From the NCBI GenBank assembly GCA_026119935.1, contig JALRMH010000002.1, forward strand, positions 1,302,001-1,366,000: DNA of 64,000 nt. Direction: 5' to 3'. The stretch is from Endothia cerciana (Eukaryota; Ascomycota; Sordariomycetes; Diaporthales; Cryphonectriaceae). Both the position numbers and the translations under genes were made by a program. This document shows positions 42,816 through 53,628 of this stretch, piece by piece (the first letter of the stretch is position 1; each line of letters starts with the position of its first letter). The notes beneath the pieces are model-generated. The model had not been told where the DNA came from. It worked only from the letters and a program-made list of their open reading frames with translations, and did not search any database.

Positions 42816-45578
42816 TCAATCCTCCTCCAGTCTCAACAGGTTCCTTTCCCTCGGGAGTTTCCTTTCCCTCGGGGGTTTCCTCCCACCCTTGGTCCTACGC
42901 TCCGGCCTCTTGCCCTGCACACCCCTTGTGCGCTCCGCAAATGCGCCATTGTCATTCATGCCGATGTCCACGATGCTGGGCTTCCCCTTCTTAACCCTCC
43001 TACCCTTCGTGTCAAAGCCATTCAACGCCTGGGCGCGAGCGGCCCGGACACCGCCGTCGTTCGGCACCGACTCGCCCTCCTTGACGCCTCTGCCCAGCCG
43101 GATGGTGCGCCGCACGCGCGTCTTGGCGCCTAGAGCCCAGAGATCACCCCACCGAGCCTTGCGCGCGTCGTGGTACGCTTGTTTGCTGAAGGACTTGGGG
43201 ACGGTCCACCGTTCGATGGACCCGGACGGCGTGCAGACGTCGAGGGTTACGTGACCTTTGCGCTTCAGTGGAGGAAGGATGTTGCGTGGGAGGGAGAGAG
43301 GGTGAGGACGGGATGCAGAGGCCGAAGGAATGGACTCGTAGCCTGTCAAAGCGGCATTGGTGGCGGCCTCGCCTTGAAGGATGGATTTGGGGGCGAGGAC
43401 TTCGTAATCACGGTCTGATTCTGGGGGTATCGATGAAGGGGAGGCTTTGGCTGATCCGGCGGTCGCATCTGCTGATGGGACGGGCCTTCCACGCCTAATA
43501 GCAACAAAGCTGAAGTTGATGTCCTCATGGTTGCGGTGAGTGGCACCGAGGACGCGCTGCAGAAACTGGGGCCGGACAAAACGCTGGCTGAAGTGACAGA
43601 AGTCCTTACGTCCCGGGCTGATTCCTGGAACCAAGTACATGGGACACTTCGAGTGATTCGTGCAAGGAGCGACAATCATGCCGGGCTCGCGGACCCGCTG
43701 CTCCAGTTCCGGCTCGGTCGTCTCTTGCCGTGGCTGCGATGTGGGTGAGAGAATGAACTCATCCAGTAGTCTTTGGCGCACGTCCGCCACCGCCTCAAAG
43801 CCCCGCGGATGACCCTTCTCCAGCACGATGAGCACGCCGCCCTCGGGCGAGAGCATCGACCAGAGGTTATCCAGAACCTCTCTTCTCCTCCATTCCTTAT
43901 CGAGTGGCACCAGGAGATGTGTTGCAATGATCACGTCGTAAACCTTCCGCTTCTGTGGCACCTCTGGTGCATCCAGCTGTCTGTCTGTATTGTCAACAGA
44001 TGCGTAATTTGGTAGTCGTGGCAAAAATTGTGTGCTCTGCAAGAATCGTGATATCCTGTGCCGAAGCTGGTTTGAGCCCACGATGACCGTTCTCTTGCCT
44101 GGCGGTTCAGCACCAAGGTCTTCGTCCTTCTCCCGCAGCAGGTCCCACTCCGCCTGAAGCACATTTTGCCAGGCGGAGAGGCCTGCACCACCAGCTCCAA
44201 CATCCAGGACACGAGGCCCTGCGTCGTCGCCATCCCCGCGATTTAACAGGCCAGGAATCCAGTCCGATCCCAGCCGCTTGCGCACCTCGACCAGGGTGCT
44301 CATGACCGAAGCGTAGATACCAGGCAGGGCAGTCGCTATGAAAGCATCGGCGTCAATCTCGGTCATCCGGTGATGCCCAGCTTCGATTCCAAGACCTTTT
44401 TGCTGCAAGTTCTTCGCGAAGACAGGAGTGGCTGGAGAATGCGGCAGACCGGGCCCACCAAATCCCTTCTCGGCGGCGGCCCGGACGTGCTTCGTATCCG
44501 TTCTCTTCAACATTTCTGTAATGGGCTTGATGAAGTCATCCCGAGGCAGGAATAACGTCTTCGGTGATGTTGTAAATCGGCCCTCCACGGTATATTCGTG
44601 CAGCCGTGGGCCCTCATGGCTAGGATACCATGCCATCAGCGCCGCGTCGTCCTCGTCTTCTTCAACCTCCACTTCCTCCTCCTCCTCCTCCCCCTCGGCC
44701 TCTTCCTGCCCTTCCTCCTCTTCAGCCGCAAGCCCCTCCTCCAAGCTCAGCCTTTCTTGCAGAGCCCTTATTCTCGCAGCCTCAAAGTCCTTCTGCAACT
44801 GCAGCAGCGCCTCGTACTCCCTCTGGTTACCCGCATTCGCCTCAATAAACTCAATCTGCGCCTCACTCGGGGGTCTCGCCTTGATTTCCACGTCCTCCTC
44901 TTCCATGGGCTCTTCCTCCCCCTCCTCGCTCAACTGCATCGTCCGCAGCTGCTCCATAGTGTACTCGACCTCCTCGAGGTTGCCGTCCTGGTTCTCGCGG
45001 AACAGCAGGGATTTCGCCGCTGCGTCCCGGGCTACTTCCTCCTCAGCCTCGCCGAAGGAGCCGAAGCCGACGTCCTCCGGTTCCGTTGCCCGCAGTGGCG
45101 CGCCATAGAGGCGCTCGTAGAGTTTGTATTCCTCGGCCGAGAGGTAGCCCGGGGGGAGGGTGTTGCCGAACATGCGCTTTGCTTGGCGGACTATGGTCTC
45201 CGGGTCGGCACCCAGAGGAGTTTCCTCGAGGAGATCGTCCGCGAGCTCGTCTGCTGCCCCAAGGAGCTCTTCGTCAAGCCCCTCTTCGGGGGGGAGATCG
45301 TCTTTTGGCGACGGCGCTGGCTCGTCGGGGAACTGCCCTGGTCGTGCGGGTCTACTTATGCACTCGGTGCTGCCGCTCTGTGATCTCCTTGAACCTGTCG
45401 AGAGGAATCGCGCATCGTTCCCTCGGGCGTGGCATCTTGTTCTGGAGAAAGCATGGCGGGTGGCTCGAATCGGCGCCGTGGCTGCAGGGCCTATTTCTGC
45501 AATTGAGCTCACATAGAGCCTCAAGATCTGCACCGTGCACGATGGACAGCCATTTTGCAGTCTTCTGGCCGTAAGCAT
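42816..45578 (-). CDS. RSM22: Mitochondrial ribosome assembly methyltransferase-like protein Rsm22 (METTL17 homologue)
   Basis: Single exon, 920 aa from the ATG at 45578 (MLTARRLQNGCP); the frame is open further upstream but without ATG. The N-terminus is Arg/Ser-rich like a presequence. A long acidic region (about residues 80-330, with Glu-only runs) precedes the core: MTEIDADAFIATALPGIYAS, the SAM-binding RVLDVGAGGAGLSAW (about 455), YDVIIATHLLVPL, and the cysteine-rich APCTNHSKCPM with DFCHFSQR, which in METTL17/Rsm22 binds an Fe-S cluster. A basic C-tail (KGGRKPPRERKLPRER) could contact rRNA. The family acts in assembly of the mitochondrial small ribosomal subunit. Considerably longer than animal METTL17 because of the acidic insert and tail. 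Confidence 0.85.
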   Translation of the reverse strand: MLTARRLQNGCPSCTVQILRLYVSSIAEIGPAATAPIRATRHAFSRTRCHARGNDARFLSTGSRRSQSGSTECISRPARPGQFPDEPAPSPKDDLPPEEGLDEELLGAADELADDLLEETPLGADPETIVRQAKRMFGNTLPPGYLSAEEYKLYERLYGAPLRATEPEDVGFGSFGEAEEEVARDAAAKSLLFRENQDGNLEEVEYTMEQLRTMQLSEEGEEEPMEEEDVEIKARPPSEAQIEFIEANAGNQREYEALLQLQKDFEAARIRALQERLSLEEGLAAEEEEGQEEAEGEEEEEEVEVEEDEDDAALMAWYPSHEGPRLHEYTVEGRFTTSPKTLFLPRDDFIKPITEMLKRTDTKHVRAAAEKGFGGPGLPHSPATPVFAKNLQQKGLGIEAGHHRMTEIDADAFIATALPGIYASVMSTLVEVRKRLGSDWIPGLLNRGDGDDAGPRVLDVGAGGAGLSAWQNVLQAEWDLLREKDEDLGAEPPGKRTVIVGSNQLRHRISRFLQSTQFLPRLPNYASVDNTDRQLDAPEVPQKRKVYDVIIATHLLVPLDKEWRRREVLDNLWSMLSPEGGVLIVLEKGHPRGFEAVADVRQRLLDEFILSPTSQPRQETTEPELEQRVREPGMIVAPCTNHSKCPMYLVPGISPGRKDFCHFSQRFVRPQFLQRVLGATHRNHEDINFSFVAIRRGRPVPSADATAGSAKASPSSIPPESDRDYEVLAPKSILQGEAATNAALTGYESIPSASASRPHPLSLPRNILPPLKRKGHVTLDVCTPSGSIERWTVPKSFSKQAYHDARKARWGDLWALGAKTRVRRTIRLGRGVKEGESVPNDGGVRAARAQALNGFDTKGRRVKKGKPSIVDIGMNDNGAFAERTRGVQGKRPERRTKGGRKPPRERKLPRERNLLRLEED

Positions 45579-45957
45579 GGCAACAAATATGGTGGTGTGG
45601 TGTTGTGAAGAGTTTCGAGGTGGATGGGAAGAGCGTGGCTGGCTGTCCGACGAGACGCTCGAAATTTCAAATGTCGATGCTGGCTTAACTTTCTTATGCG
45701 GCAGAAACGCGCCAACGCGGTCCAGGTTGGAGCCCTCCCCCCCCCCCCCCAACCACCGCACGTGAGTGGCAACGCCGGTGAGTAATAGCTCCTAAAGATC
45801 GACCAGACAACATTCGAGGTGATGAATGCAGTATTGATTGTAATTCCTGAGTGTAAAATAGAAACGCAGTTTAGAAGTACTGTGGTGCCTGCCCTATTAC
45901 ACCGTGAACGCCGTGCACAGCCAAGAATCAATCATGCCTTCACGTCCGTTCCACTTA
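45579..45957. other. Short intergenic with C14 run
   Basis: RSM22 promoter and 3' flank of the thioredoxin gene. A C14 run lies at 45737-45750. Confidence 0.6.
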
Positions 45958-46745
45958 TTACTCGCCACCCAGATCGGCCAATGTCCTGAACGTAGCCGTG
46001 GGGGCTGCCTTCTTCGCACCTCCATTGACGCCACCCGATGCGGTCGCAGGAGCGACAGGATTGTGGATGTTGTATTTCGAACCTTCCGCGGCCTTGTAGG
46101 GGTCGAACTGCAACCACACTTTGTCAGCCAGACCATCGCCCAAGACCACCATACGTCTTTCTGGATGCACCCACCGAAAACAGCGACATCAGGTACAGGC
46201 CAAAGAAGCCGATGACCGCATTGACAAGGTTATTGAGATCCCACCTCAGCGGCCTCTGCAGGCTCCGACCCGCCCCGGGGCTCGTGCCGCCCAGCGTCCT
46301 GCCGGGCGCGCTGAACCCGGAGCTGGCGGTGGGCCCGGCCATCTTGACAGCCTTTTCGACGGCGGCGGTGAGCTTGGGGGGGTTGGCGCCCTGGATGGTC
46401 TCTATGGGGCTCCCATTCTTGAAGATCATAAAGGTGGGCATGGCGCGCACGCCGTACTGCGAGGCGACGTCGCGCAGCTTGTCAACGTCGATCTTGGCGA
46501 AGGTGATGCGCTTCGGCTTTGTGTACTTGGCCGCGAGGGATTCGAAGGTCGGTGCGATCATCTTGCAGGGGCCGCACCAGTCGGCGTAGACTATGGAGGA
46601 GTGTGGCCGTCAGTAAGTTTGCCGTCGTGGGCTCTCCTCGGAGGCAGAACGCAGGAGGGGGCTGGTTGGACGTACAGTCAGCGACCACGATGGTCGACTG
46701 GAGGATCGTCCGCCATTCGGACGAGGAGCCGACGTGAACTGCCAT
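45958..46745 (-). CDS. Thioredoxin with C-terminal membrane anchor
   Basis: Exons 46745-46676, 46590-46175 and 46107-45958 (introns 85 and 67 nt; GTACGT...CATAG and GTGGGT...TGCAG) give 211 aa. The N-terminal half is a thioredoxin fold with the active site WCGPC at residues 28-32, IDVDKLRDVASQYGV and the cis-Pro loop AMPTFMIFKNG. After a Gly/Ser linker comes one hydrophobic segment (LVNAVIGFFGLYLMSLF) and a tail starting FDPYKAAEG and ending TLADLGGE. It should reduce disulfides on the cytosolic side of a membrane; which membrane is not visible. The short first exon and the final exon are in frames different from the core, so ORF-only calling truncates both ends. Confidence 0.85.
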
Positions 46746-47124
46746 CTCGGATGGATTGTATGGACGCAGTGTCTGATGTGTTGAATGGCGTGCGTAGGTC
46801 ACTACAGAAGGACGAGAAGACTGGTGGTGGTGGTGGTCTTTGTACTTGGTAATCTGGCCGGATCACCGCGGCACGGTGCCTGGCGCAATTGGCCTGCAGC
46901 CATGGCAGCCTCCGGAGGGAACGTCAGCGTCCAGGATGGGAAGGCGGGCAGGCGTGAGTCCCACCGATAAGCCGATAAGCACGCTCTCGATGAAATTTAC
47001 ACTCGCCGCCAGGGTTCTCATCTAGGCTTGTTTCGTTCTGCATCAGTTACAAGAAGGCGTCTTGTTTTTTATTTTTTTTTTATTGGAGGGGTATTTTCTG
47101 AAGGCACTGCATTAGACACTCAAG
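46746..47124. other. Divergent promoter, thioredoxin / SPOUT methyltransferase
   Basis: 379 bp between two start codons on opposite strands. Contains a T-rich stretch (about 47064-47082). Nothing coding. Confidence 0.6.
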
Positions 47125-48460
47125 ATGGGCTACCCTACGGATCACAGGGCAAAGGTGCGTTCACGGTCTTCTTACAATATTCATCACCCAATCGGCATTG
47201 TCTTGCGATATGTTTTGGGATGTACTTTCACAACCCTCGTCAAGGCCTCGCCCGTGGCCGGATTTGGGCACACGTGCATGTGCAGGTGTTGCGGTGCCGT
47301 GCTTTACACGAACATATACTGAGTATCTGCAGAAGCGAAAGATCGGCGACGAAGGCGATGACCGTGGCGCAGACACCTTCAAGCCATGCGCCAGGTTCCA
47401 ACCCACCGGCGGTCGTGAATACACCGTCTCCATTGCTATACCCGGCAGTATTATCACAGAGTGAGCAGTCTCAGGTCTCCTCTCTCTCTCTCTCTCTCTC
47501 TCGCTCTCGGACAGACGGGATTTGCTGACGGAGAACAGCTTCAAGACCGCCGACCAGAGGATAACGAGTCCCGGCCGGATAGCAAGGGCACTGGCTGTCT
47601 TCTGCGTAGACGAAATTGTTGTCTACGATGACAGGCCAACAGAGTCTCGACCCCGTGCCGTCGACCACGACAGATACACAGGCGACACAGATCCATGCCA
47701 CTTCATCGCACACGTTCTGTCATATTTGGAGACGCCGCCGTTCATGCGCAAAGCGCTGTTTCCCTTGCACGACAACTTAGCAAAGGCAGGCCTGTTGCCG
47801 AGTCTGGACATGCCCCATCATCCACACAAGGATGAGTGGTTGCCATTTCGGGAGGGCTTCACGGTAAAGGGGAAGCCCGACAGTGGAAGGGGGTGGGTCT
47901 CGATACAATGTCACTTGTCAACAAATGGCTGACGTTGAGTTAGAACGATGGTCGAGGTTGGCATGCGAAGACCAGTCACCATATCCGATGACGTCCCGCC
48001 GAATACCCGCGTGACGCTCCAGTTCCCCGAACAGTCCTTGAACAACCCGGAGCCCGTTCACCCACAAACGCCCCGCACCGAAGCAGGGTACTACTGGGGC
48101 TACGGCGTCCGGAACGCCAGCTCACTCTCGGCCGTCTTCACAGAGAGTCAGTTCGAGGGCGGCTACGACGTGAGCATCGGCACGTCCGAGCGAGGCACGC
48201 CAGCCTCGAAGGCATTTCCGTCGTTCAAGAAACCCAAGTTTAATCACCTGCTAATCGTGTTCGGCGGACCAAGGGGGCTGGAATACGCGGCTATGAATGA
48301 CGGCGAATTAAGTGGCATGGGTATCAGCGGTGGGCGGACAAGGGAGCTGTTTGACCACTGGGTAAACGTCCTGCCGAACCAGGGCAGCAGGACGATCAGG
48401 ACGGACGAGGCGGTTTTCATTGCGCTGACGAGTCTGAGGGGTCTCTGGGATGATAGCTGA
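47125..48460 (+). CDS. SPOUT1/C9orf114-like RNA methyltransferase
   Basis: Exons 47125-47154 (MGYPTDHRAK), 47333-47460, 47539-47892, 47944-48460; introns 178, 78 and 51 nt; 342 aa. Family marks: REYTVSIAIPGSIIT, IARALAVFCVDEIVVYDD, FPLHDNLAKAGLLPSLDMPH, AGYYWGYGVRNASSLSAVF, GGYDVSIGTSERG, HLLIVFGGPRGLE and the C-terminal NQGSRTIRTDEAVFIALTSL with the SPOUT knot. This is the putative SAM-dependent RNA methyltransferase family of human SPOUT1 (C9orf114). The target RNA in fungi is not known. Intron 2 carries a (CT)n microsatellite (about 47480-47504) as its polypyrimidine tract. The start exon is inferred from its donor AAG/GTGCGT and the phase. Confidence 0.8.
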
Positions 48461-49368
48461 ACTCCCTGCGCGTCGGGGCAAGAGCGCTGAACGAGACGGA
48501 AGCCTTGGATCTGGGAGTGATCGAAGGCTACGGAATGCCTGACGGCGTCCCGAAGAGAACATGCCTTATCGAGAGCATATCAAGGTTCTCGGCTCCGGGG
48601 TTCCCGTTTATCAAAGCACACGTCACCTCGCTCAATCAGCCGTCACACCGCAGGAGGAAATGGCGATACCATTACATCACAGGGCTCTCTTGGCTATGTC
48701 TGTAGCGCTCTCCCAAGCCTCATCAGGACCTGCTGGTTCGGATCCGATCTTCCACGGCAAGCTAGGACCAGAAGCTAGAGGGAACTCGGCCATGAACGGA
48801 ATGAATGCGTCCCCAGGCTAATAATACACACCCTGATATCTGTCTGGCCCTGGTCCTCACGCACTGTGACCCGGTCTGCCATCCGGCGATCTCCCGATGA
48901 TCGGTTTGATTAATTTTATCAACGTGGTAACATGCAATAAAGCTGCCGTCGGCGCCGCGCCGTTGAGAAACCCGCCCGGACAGCGCCTGCCAAGGACGAA
49001 ATCGACAGAGCCTGCGGAGAAGTCCGGGGCGGCTAATATACTTCGGACGACAATGTTCCTGGAATCCCGTTCCTAGATCTGTCAAGCCGCCAAGATTGCC
49101 CTAGGAGTTTTCCACATAGCTGAAACGATTATCATAACAGCCGGGTCGGCTATAGGACCAATTGTGAATGAAGGCCAATATGGCAACGCCACTTCGCAAG
49201 GAAATAGAGAGAGAGAGAGAGAGCAATATGACGGATAGCGGTGTCCATGACTCCCCGAAGAACCACCGAGGGACGAGAATGGAAATACAAAATGGCATGG
49301 CCCGCACTGGAAGATGCCTGGCGACATATACCCACGCTCACAGTCAGGTCCATCTTTGGAAACTCACC
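48461..49368. other. Intergenic; nothing recognised
   Basis: Contains a (GA)n microsatellite at about 49206-49222 and the GH45 promoter with a TATA-like acatata near 49324. No gene was seen. Confidence 0.55.
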
Positions 49369-50127
49369 ATGAAGCATCTCAACCTCCTCCTGCTCACGGC
49401 GGGCTCCGCCCTCGCCCAGAGCGGCAAGGCGACGACGACGGCAAGTACCCGGGGCAGGATCCCCTGCTTGAGAGCAACCCAGGCTGACAGAGATCCAGCG
49501 CTATTATGACGGCCTGGAAGGAGCCTGCGGCTGTGGCACCAACAACCAGCTCTTCTCGTGGCAGGCGAGTTCTCCCCCATGCTCCCCTCACCCCTCTCCG
49601 AACAATGCCTATTCCTGCCCTCAGGAAAAAAAGAAACAAGGGAGGTGAGGGAAAGGAGAAAGAGAAGGAAAAAAAAAAAAGGAAAAAAAAAAAAGCCAAA
49701 AGAGCCCACTCCACGCTTATCCCATCCCGCTGACACATTCCCTTTCCCCCGCCCCCAGACCGGCGGCAACGGCTTCTACACGGCGGCCGGCTCCGCCGCG
49801 CTGTTCGGCAGCGGGACCTGGTGCGGCTCCGGGTGCGGCAAGTGCTACAACCTGACCTCGACGGGCGAGGCGCCCAGCGGGCAGGGAACGGGCGGGGACT
49901 CCGGGGCGAGCATCATCGTCATGGTGACAAACCTGTGCCCGTACTCGGGCAACGAGCGGTGGTGCCCCCAGAGCGGGAACAACCAGTACGGGTACGAGTA
50001 CCACTTCGACATCATGGCGCAGAGCCCCATCGTCGGGGACAACTCGATCGTGACCTTTGCCGAGACCTCGTGTCCCGGCGCGGCGTCGAGCGACTACGGG
50101 CAGTGCCAGTGCGCGAACGGCGGCTGA
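49369..50127 (+). CDS. GH45 endoglucanase (Trichoderma EGV type)
   Basis: Exons 49369-49440, 49499-49564, 49759-50127 give 168 aa: signal peptide MKHLNLLLLTAGSALAQ, then a catalytic domain only, without cellulose-binding module. Conserved parts: ATTTRYYDG (candidate catalytic Asp28), GACGCGTNNQLFSWQ, YTAAGSAALF, GTWCGSGCGKCYNLTSTG, VMVTNLCP, NQYGYEYHFDIMAQ (candidate catalytic Asp130), and paired Cys. It should cut beta-1,4-glucan internally outside the cell. Both introns (58 and 194 nt) need GC donors (ACG/GCAAGT and CAG/GCGAGT) to give the conserved protein; for the first, a GT-AG alternative (49445, acceptor before AGATCC) would insert AKIQ. Intron 2 contains A-rich runs. The C-terminus ends soon after CQCANGG. 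Confidence 0.85.
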
Positions 50128-52289
50128 GGGTAGCTGGGGGAGGGCCCGGAGGGGGGGGGAAGGGGGAGGTTGTGGAGGAGGACGTGAGCCCTGTGTAGAC
50201 AGGCTAGACACCAGGCAAGATGAAAACATCACACATCCAGGTTCAGTAAATGTCTCAGTGTTCCCTCTGGCTTGGTCGACAGGTCCCGTCTGCCGTCGGA
50301 AGAGAACCCCAGCCGGTGCCGTCAGGCTGATGAGCAAGACGTGGAGGATTCCTCCTCGGGCTTGACAGGTGGATAGCATAATCTGGAGAGGTGAGGTTAG
50401 AGGCAACAGGGTGTGTATCACCGACGCGGGCATAGGCATATGAACGCGGTTCTGGACGACAGCCTTCGGACTTTTTGCTGCACGAGTGGACCTCATGACC
50501 TCAAGAACCCCTCGGCTAGCAACTAGTCACAGATGATGTAGTGGGAGTGGTCTGGAGACACTAATAGTGCTGGTGCTCTTCACATCATATTAGATGGGCT
50601 TTGTCGTGTGCGATCGTGCTGGAGAATATTGAATGAGGACGGATGAGTTATGATGTTGTGCGTTACGAGCAGAGAGGCCAGGGAGTCCACCGAGCATATT
50701 CAATAAAACGCCTACGGCACGAAGCCTCGTGAGGTAGTGACTCTCGGCGCAGATTCGCAGGCTAACCTCCCGTAGGAAGGAGTCCGCCCTGCCGCAGCGG
50801 GAGATGCGGAGGGATCGTCAACCGGTGAAAATCGCTGCCAGCTGTTTGCTCCTTGTTCTCCGTTTCTACCTCAGTCAACCATCATTGAAGCGAAACCAAT
50901 GGCTGACGGGCAATCAACGGTTGACCAAGGGCTGCCCAATGCCTTAACCCCATCCTCGATCATTTTTGATGAGTCGGCGGCGGGTAGGGAGGCATCAAGT
51001 CATCACATAGACCCTTAAAGATGCCATCTAGTGCAGACGAGCCGTCGAGGTAAGCTTAGATACGGCAGCGTTAGGTAGGCTCATGCCAGCACCGCTGGGT
51101 CACCGCGACGGCAGGGTCCCGAGTCTTGAACGAAACGAAGCGATGGCCCAGGGGACAGGCGTGGCAGTGGTTCCACAGCTGTTGAGTATCGACGGCCCCA
51201 GGAACAGGAGAGCCACAGGCGCGATGAAGTCAGTTGATCTTGTCAGCCACCTGGGCACGCAACCAACGCTTGAGCATTCAAGGGGTGAAGCCAGGACATT
51301 GCGAGCGCGATCAGAACTCTGGTATAGACTCGTCTGTCCGGCTCAGAGAGATCCTGACATAGAGACTGAGTGAGACCCCGATGAGAGGAGTCGCCCTTAG
51401 GGCGTCACGCGAGAGTGCGAACCCCCACCCCCGGAAGTGTCCTCGTCGCTTGCCACCATAACGATGGTTCTCCCCCGCTGGAGGACCATGCGATGCACCG
51501 CGCGGCCCCAAGACAAGGCACCGGGTAGACGGCACTCCATCTACTATAGTAGATACAGGAGGCTACAGGATCTAGGCGACTTCATCCCATTGAGCATGAT
51601 ATCCGCCGTTTCCAAACGGCCCTGGTTTCGATTCCCCGCAAGGGAGGTTCTACATAGTAATTAATATGCAGGGTCACCTGCATGGGATCACCTGCATGGG
51701 AGGGGAATGCATTGGTACGGGCTCGTCGCCATCTCATTCGGTTTTTCCTCCGAACTCTTGGGCCGGCTTCACGACGAGATGGCAGTCGAGAGATGCTAAC
51801 CTCGTCTGGTACGCGAGGGTTAAGCCAAGAATTGACTGCGAGAATCGATATGTAGGTGAGGCGAGGCGTGATTGTGGACCAAAGATCCCTAAAATCCCCT
51901 TGAGTGGTGGTGTTCCGTGTGGACTCCGGAAGGCGTGGTGAAACGAGCCCCTGGGTGACCACGGCGAGCGGCTGCGGTTACCGCATTTATCCTCAACCGC
52001 CGTCAAACCACCATACCTCGGACAGCACAAGGACGGTAGCGTCTGGCCTGAGTTTCGATGAGATTTGACGGTCGTTTCTTGATGCAGCGATTACTTCTGC
52101 TCAAAGGCCGACGTGGGTTCGAGGCAGGAGACTGTCAGCTTTCGGCAGCGGAAAAGCTGCGGGCCGCAAGCCGCGCATGGCTAGGGCGAGGCGAGGGCGG
52201 GAAGTCGGTGTGTGGCAGCCCACAGGTTGTGCGGTGTGCGAGGTGTAGCTAGCAGAGTCAGTCCATTCAGCCCTCGGGAATCCCTACAC

Positions 52290-52340
52290 GGTCAGCACGG
52301 CGGTCAGCACGGCGGTCAGCACGGCAGCCAGCACGGCAGC
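52290..52340. repeat. 12-bp tandem repeat, about four copies
   Basis: Unit GGTCAGCACGGC three times, then a variant AGCCAGCACGGC. No coding frame was recognised. Confidence 0.85.
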
Positions 52341-53557
52341 GTGCATCCAGCTGCCGCGCCGGAGATGACCAGCTGAGACGGGGTGCGTTGTCATCAGGCT
52401 AGCTGGCGCCTATTGGCCCTGCCCATCTGGCCGACGAGGTCATCTTGTTCGCGAGGCTAGAATGACTCGCTGGGCGAGGCGCTTCCTTAACCTTAGCAGA
52501 TAGGCACGGCAGGGTGGTGCCCGAGGTCGGTTTTTGGCCAGCCCGTGGAACTGTCGCGATCGGCAGGTTCCTCCAGATCGGATTGTGCCGAGCCACGAGA
52601 GCCACGAGGCAGAAAGCTGGGTCTACCGGAGAGCTTAGCCCTGACCACGTTGTACGCTGCATCTGTAATGACGGCTCATTTCCCCCGGCCTGCCCTGCGC
52701 GCTGGCTGCCGCCACTATCGACAGAGGCGCCTCGGCGGGAGGCCGGAGCCTGTTGATGCAAGTTCTGCGAAGCCGCTAGACGACTGGCGGTTGAGGGACG
52801 GATGTTGAGGGCGGGCTGCCGTCTTTGGTGTCCAGCCACTGCGGTATTGTTCCGTGGCCCATCGTCAACCCCTGAACCGGTGAGGTGCTCGTGGGCTCGG
52901 TCGGCTCGCGCGATTCGCGTGGGCCGTGTGGGCCTGTGTGGGCATGCTTGCTTGGAAGTCAGCCGAAGGAAACGCTCATGCCGTGATATTACTATGTAGG
53001 CTCAACTCTGGAGGACGGGGGGGTGGGAATGTGACAAGTGGAGCCGACGTTGCAACGTTTCAAAAAATGAGGCCCATCAGTGGTTCATCTCCTGCCCTCC
53101 CCACCTGTGCGCTCCTGTCAACCAGAGTTTGATGGGGGGGCAGAGGCGGGTCATTGTTCTCTGTGTGCGCATCTCAAGGAAAACAGGGGTGGGGGGCGCC
53201 AAGGGGGGGGGGGGCCTGGAGCTAGCGCCGATCCGGTCAAGAGCTTATTCAGGTGAGCCCTTTGGGTTTAGCGCCAGGAACCGAGGTTGCGGCCCTTGCG
53301 CAGGTCCCAGAGTTCATGGTTGATGAGATTTTCCTGCAGGGCCAGAAATCCCATTGCGACATGACCGCCCCAGGCACCACGACCATGCGTGTGAACCTCA
53401 CGCCGGGGCGAATGCGAAGGATGCTGGAAGGAAGCAGAACTGTCATCATGGGCAGCGAGGCTGGCGGGCCGGGCTGACAGGCCTGTAGATCTGACACCCA
53501 AAATTGGAATGAGGATATGTTACCATGACGATCAGCACAACACCACCCACCCACACG

Positions 53558-53558
<1 letters not shown>

Positions 53559-53615
<57 letters not shown>

Positions 53616-53628
53616 AACACACACACAC
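53559..53628. repeat. Compound (CT)n-(CA)n microsatellite
   Basis: About 24 nt of CT followed by about 45 nt of CA with AA interruptions (cacaaacaca). Confidence 0.95.

Noticed and set aside
39259..50127. Carbohydrate/lignin-degradation gene cluster
   Set aside because: The laccase and GH45 genes are separated by RSM22, thioredoxin and SPOUT genes, so there is no reason to call a cluster.
49717..50496. Long minus-strand frame opposite GH45 exon 3
   Set aside because: Shadow of the GC-rich GH45 exon; Ala/Arg/Pro-rich with no domain.
51597..51660. tRNA-like GGTTTCGATTCC
   Set aside because: No matching acceptor or D arm could be folded.
51669..51703. Short direct repeats as a CRISPR-like or attachment site
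   Set aside because: Only two imperfect copies in eukaryotic DNA, with no spacer pattern.
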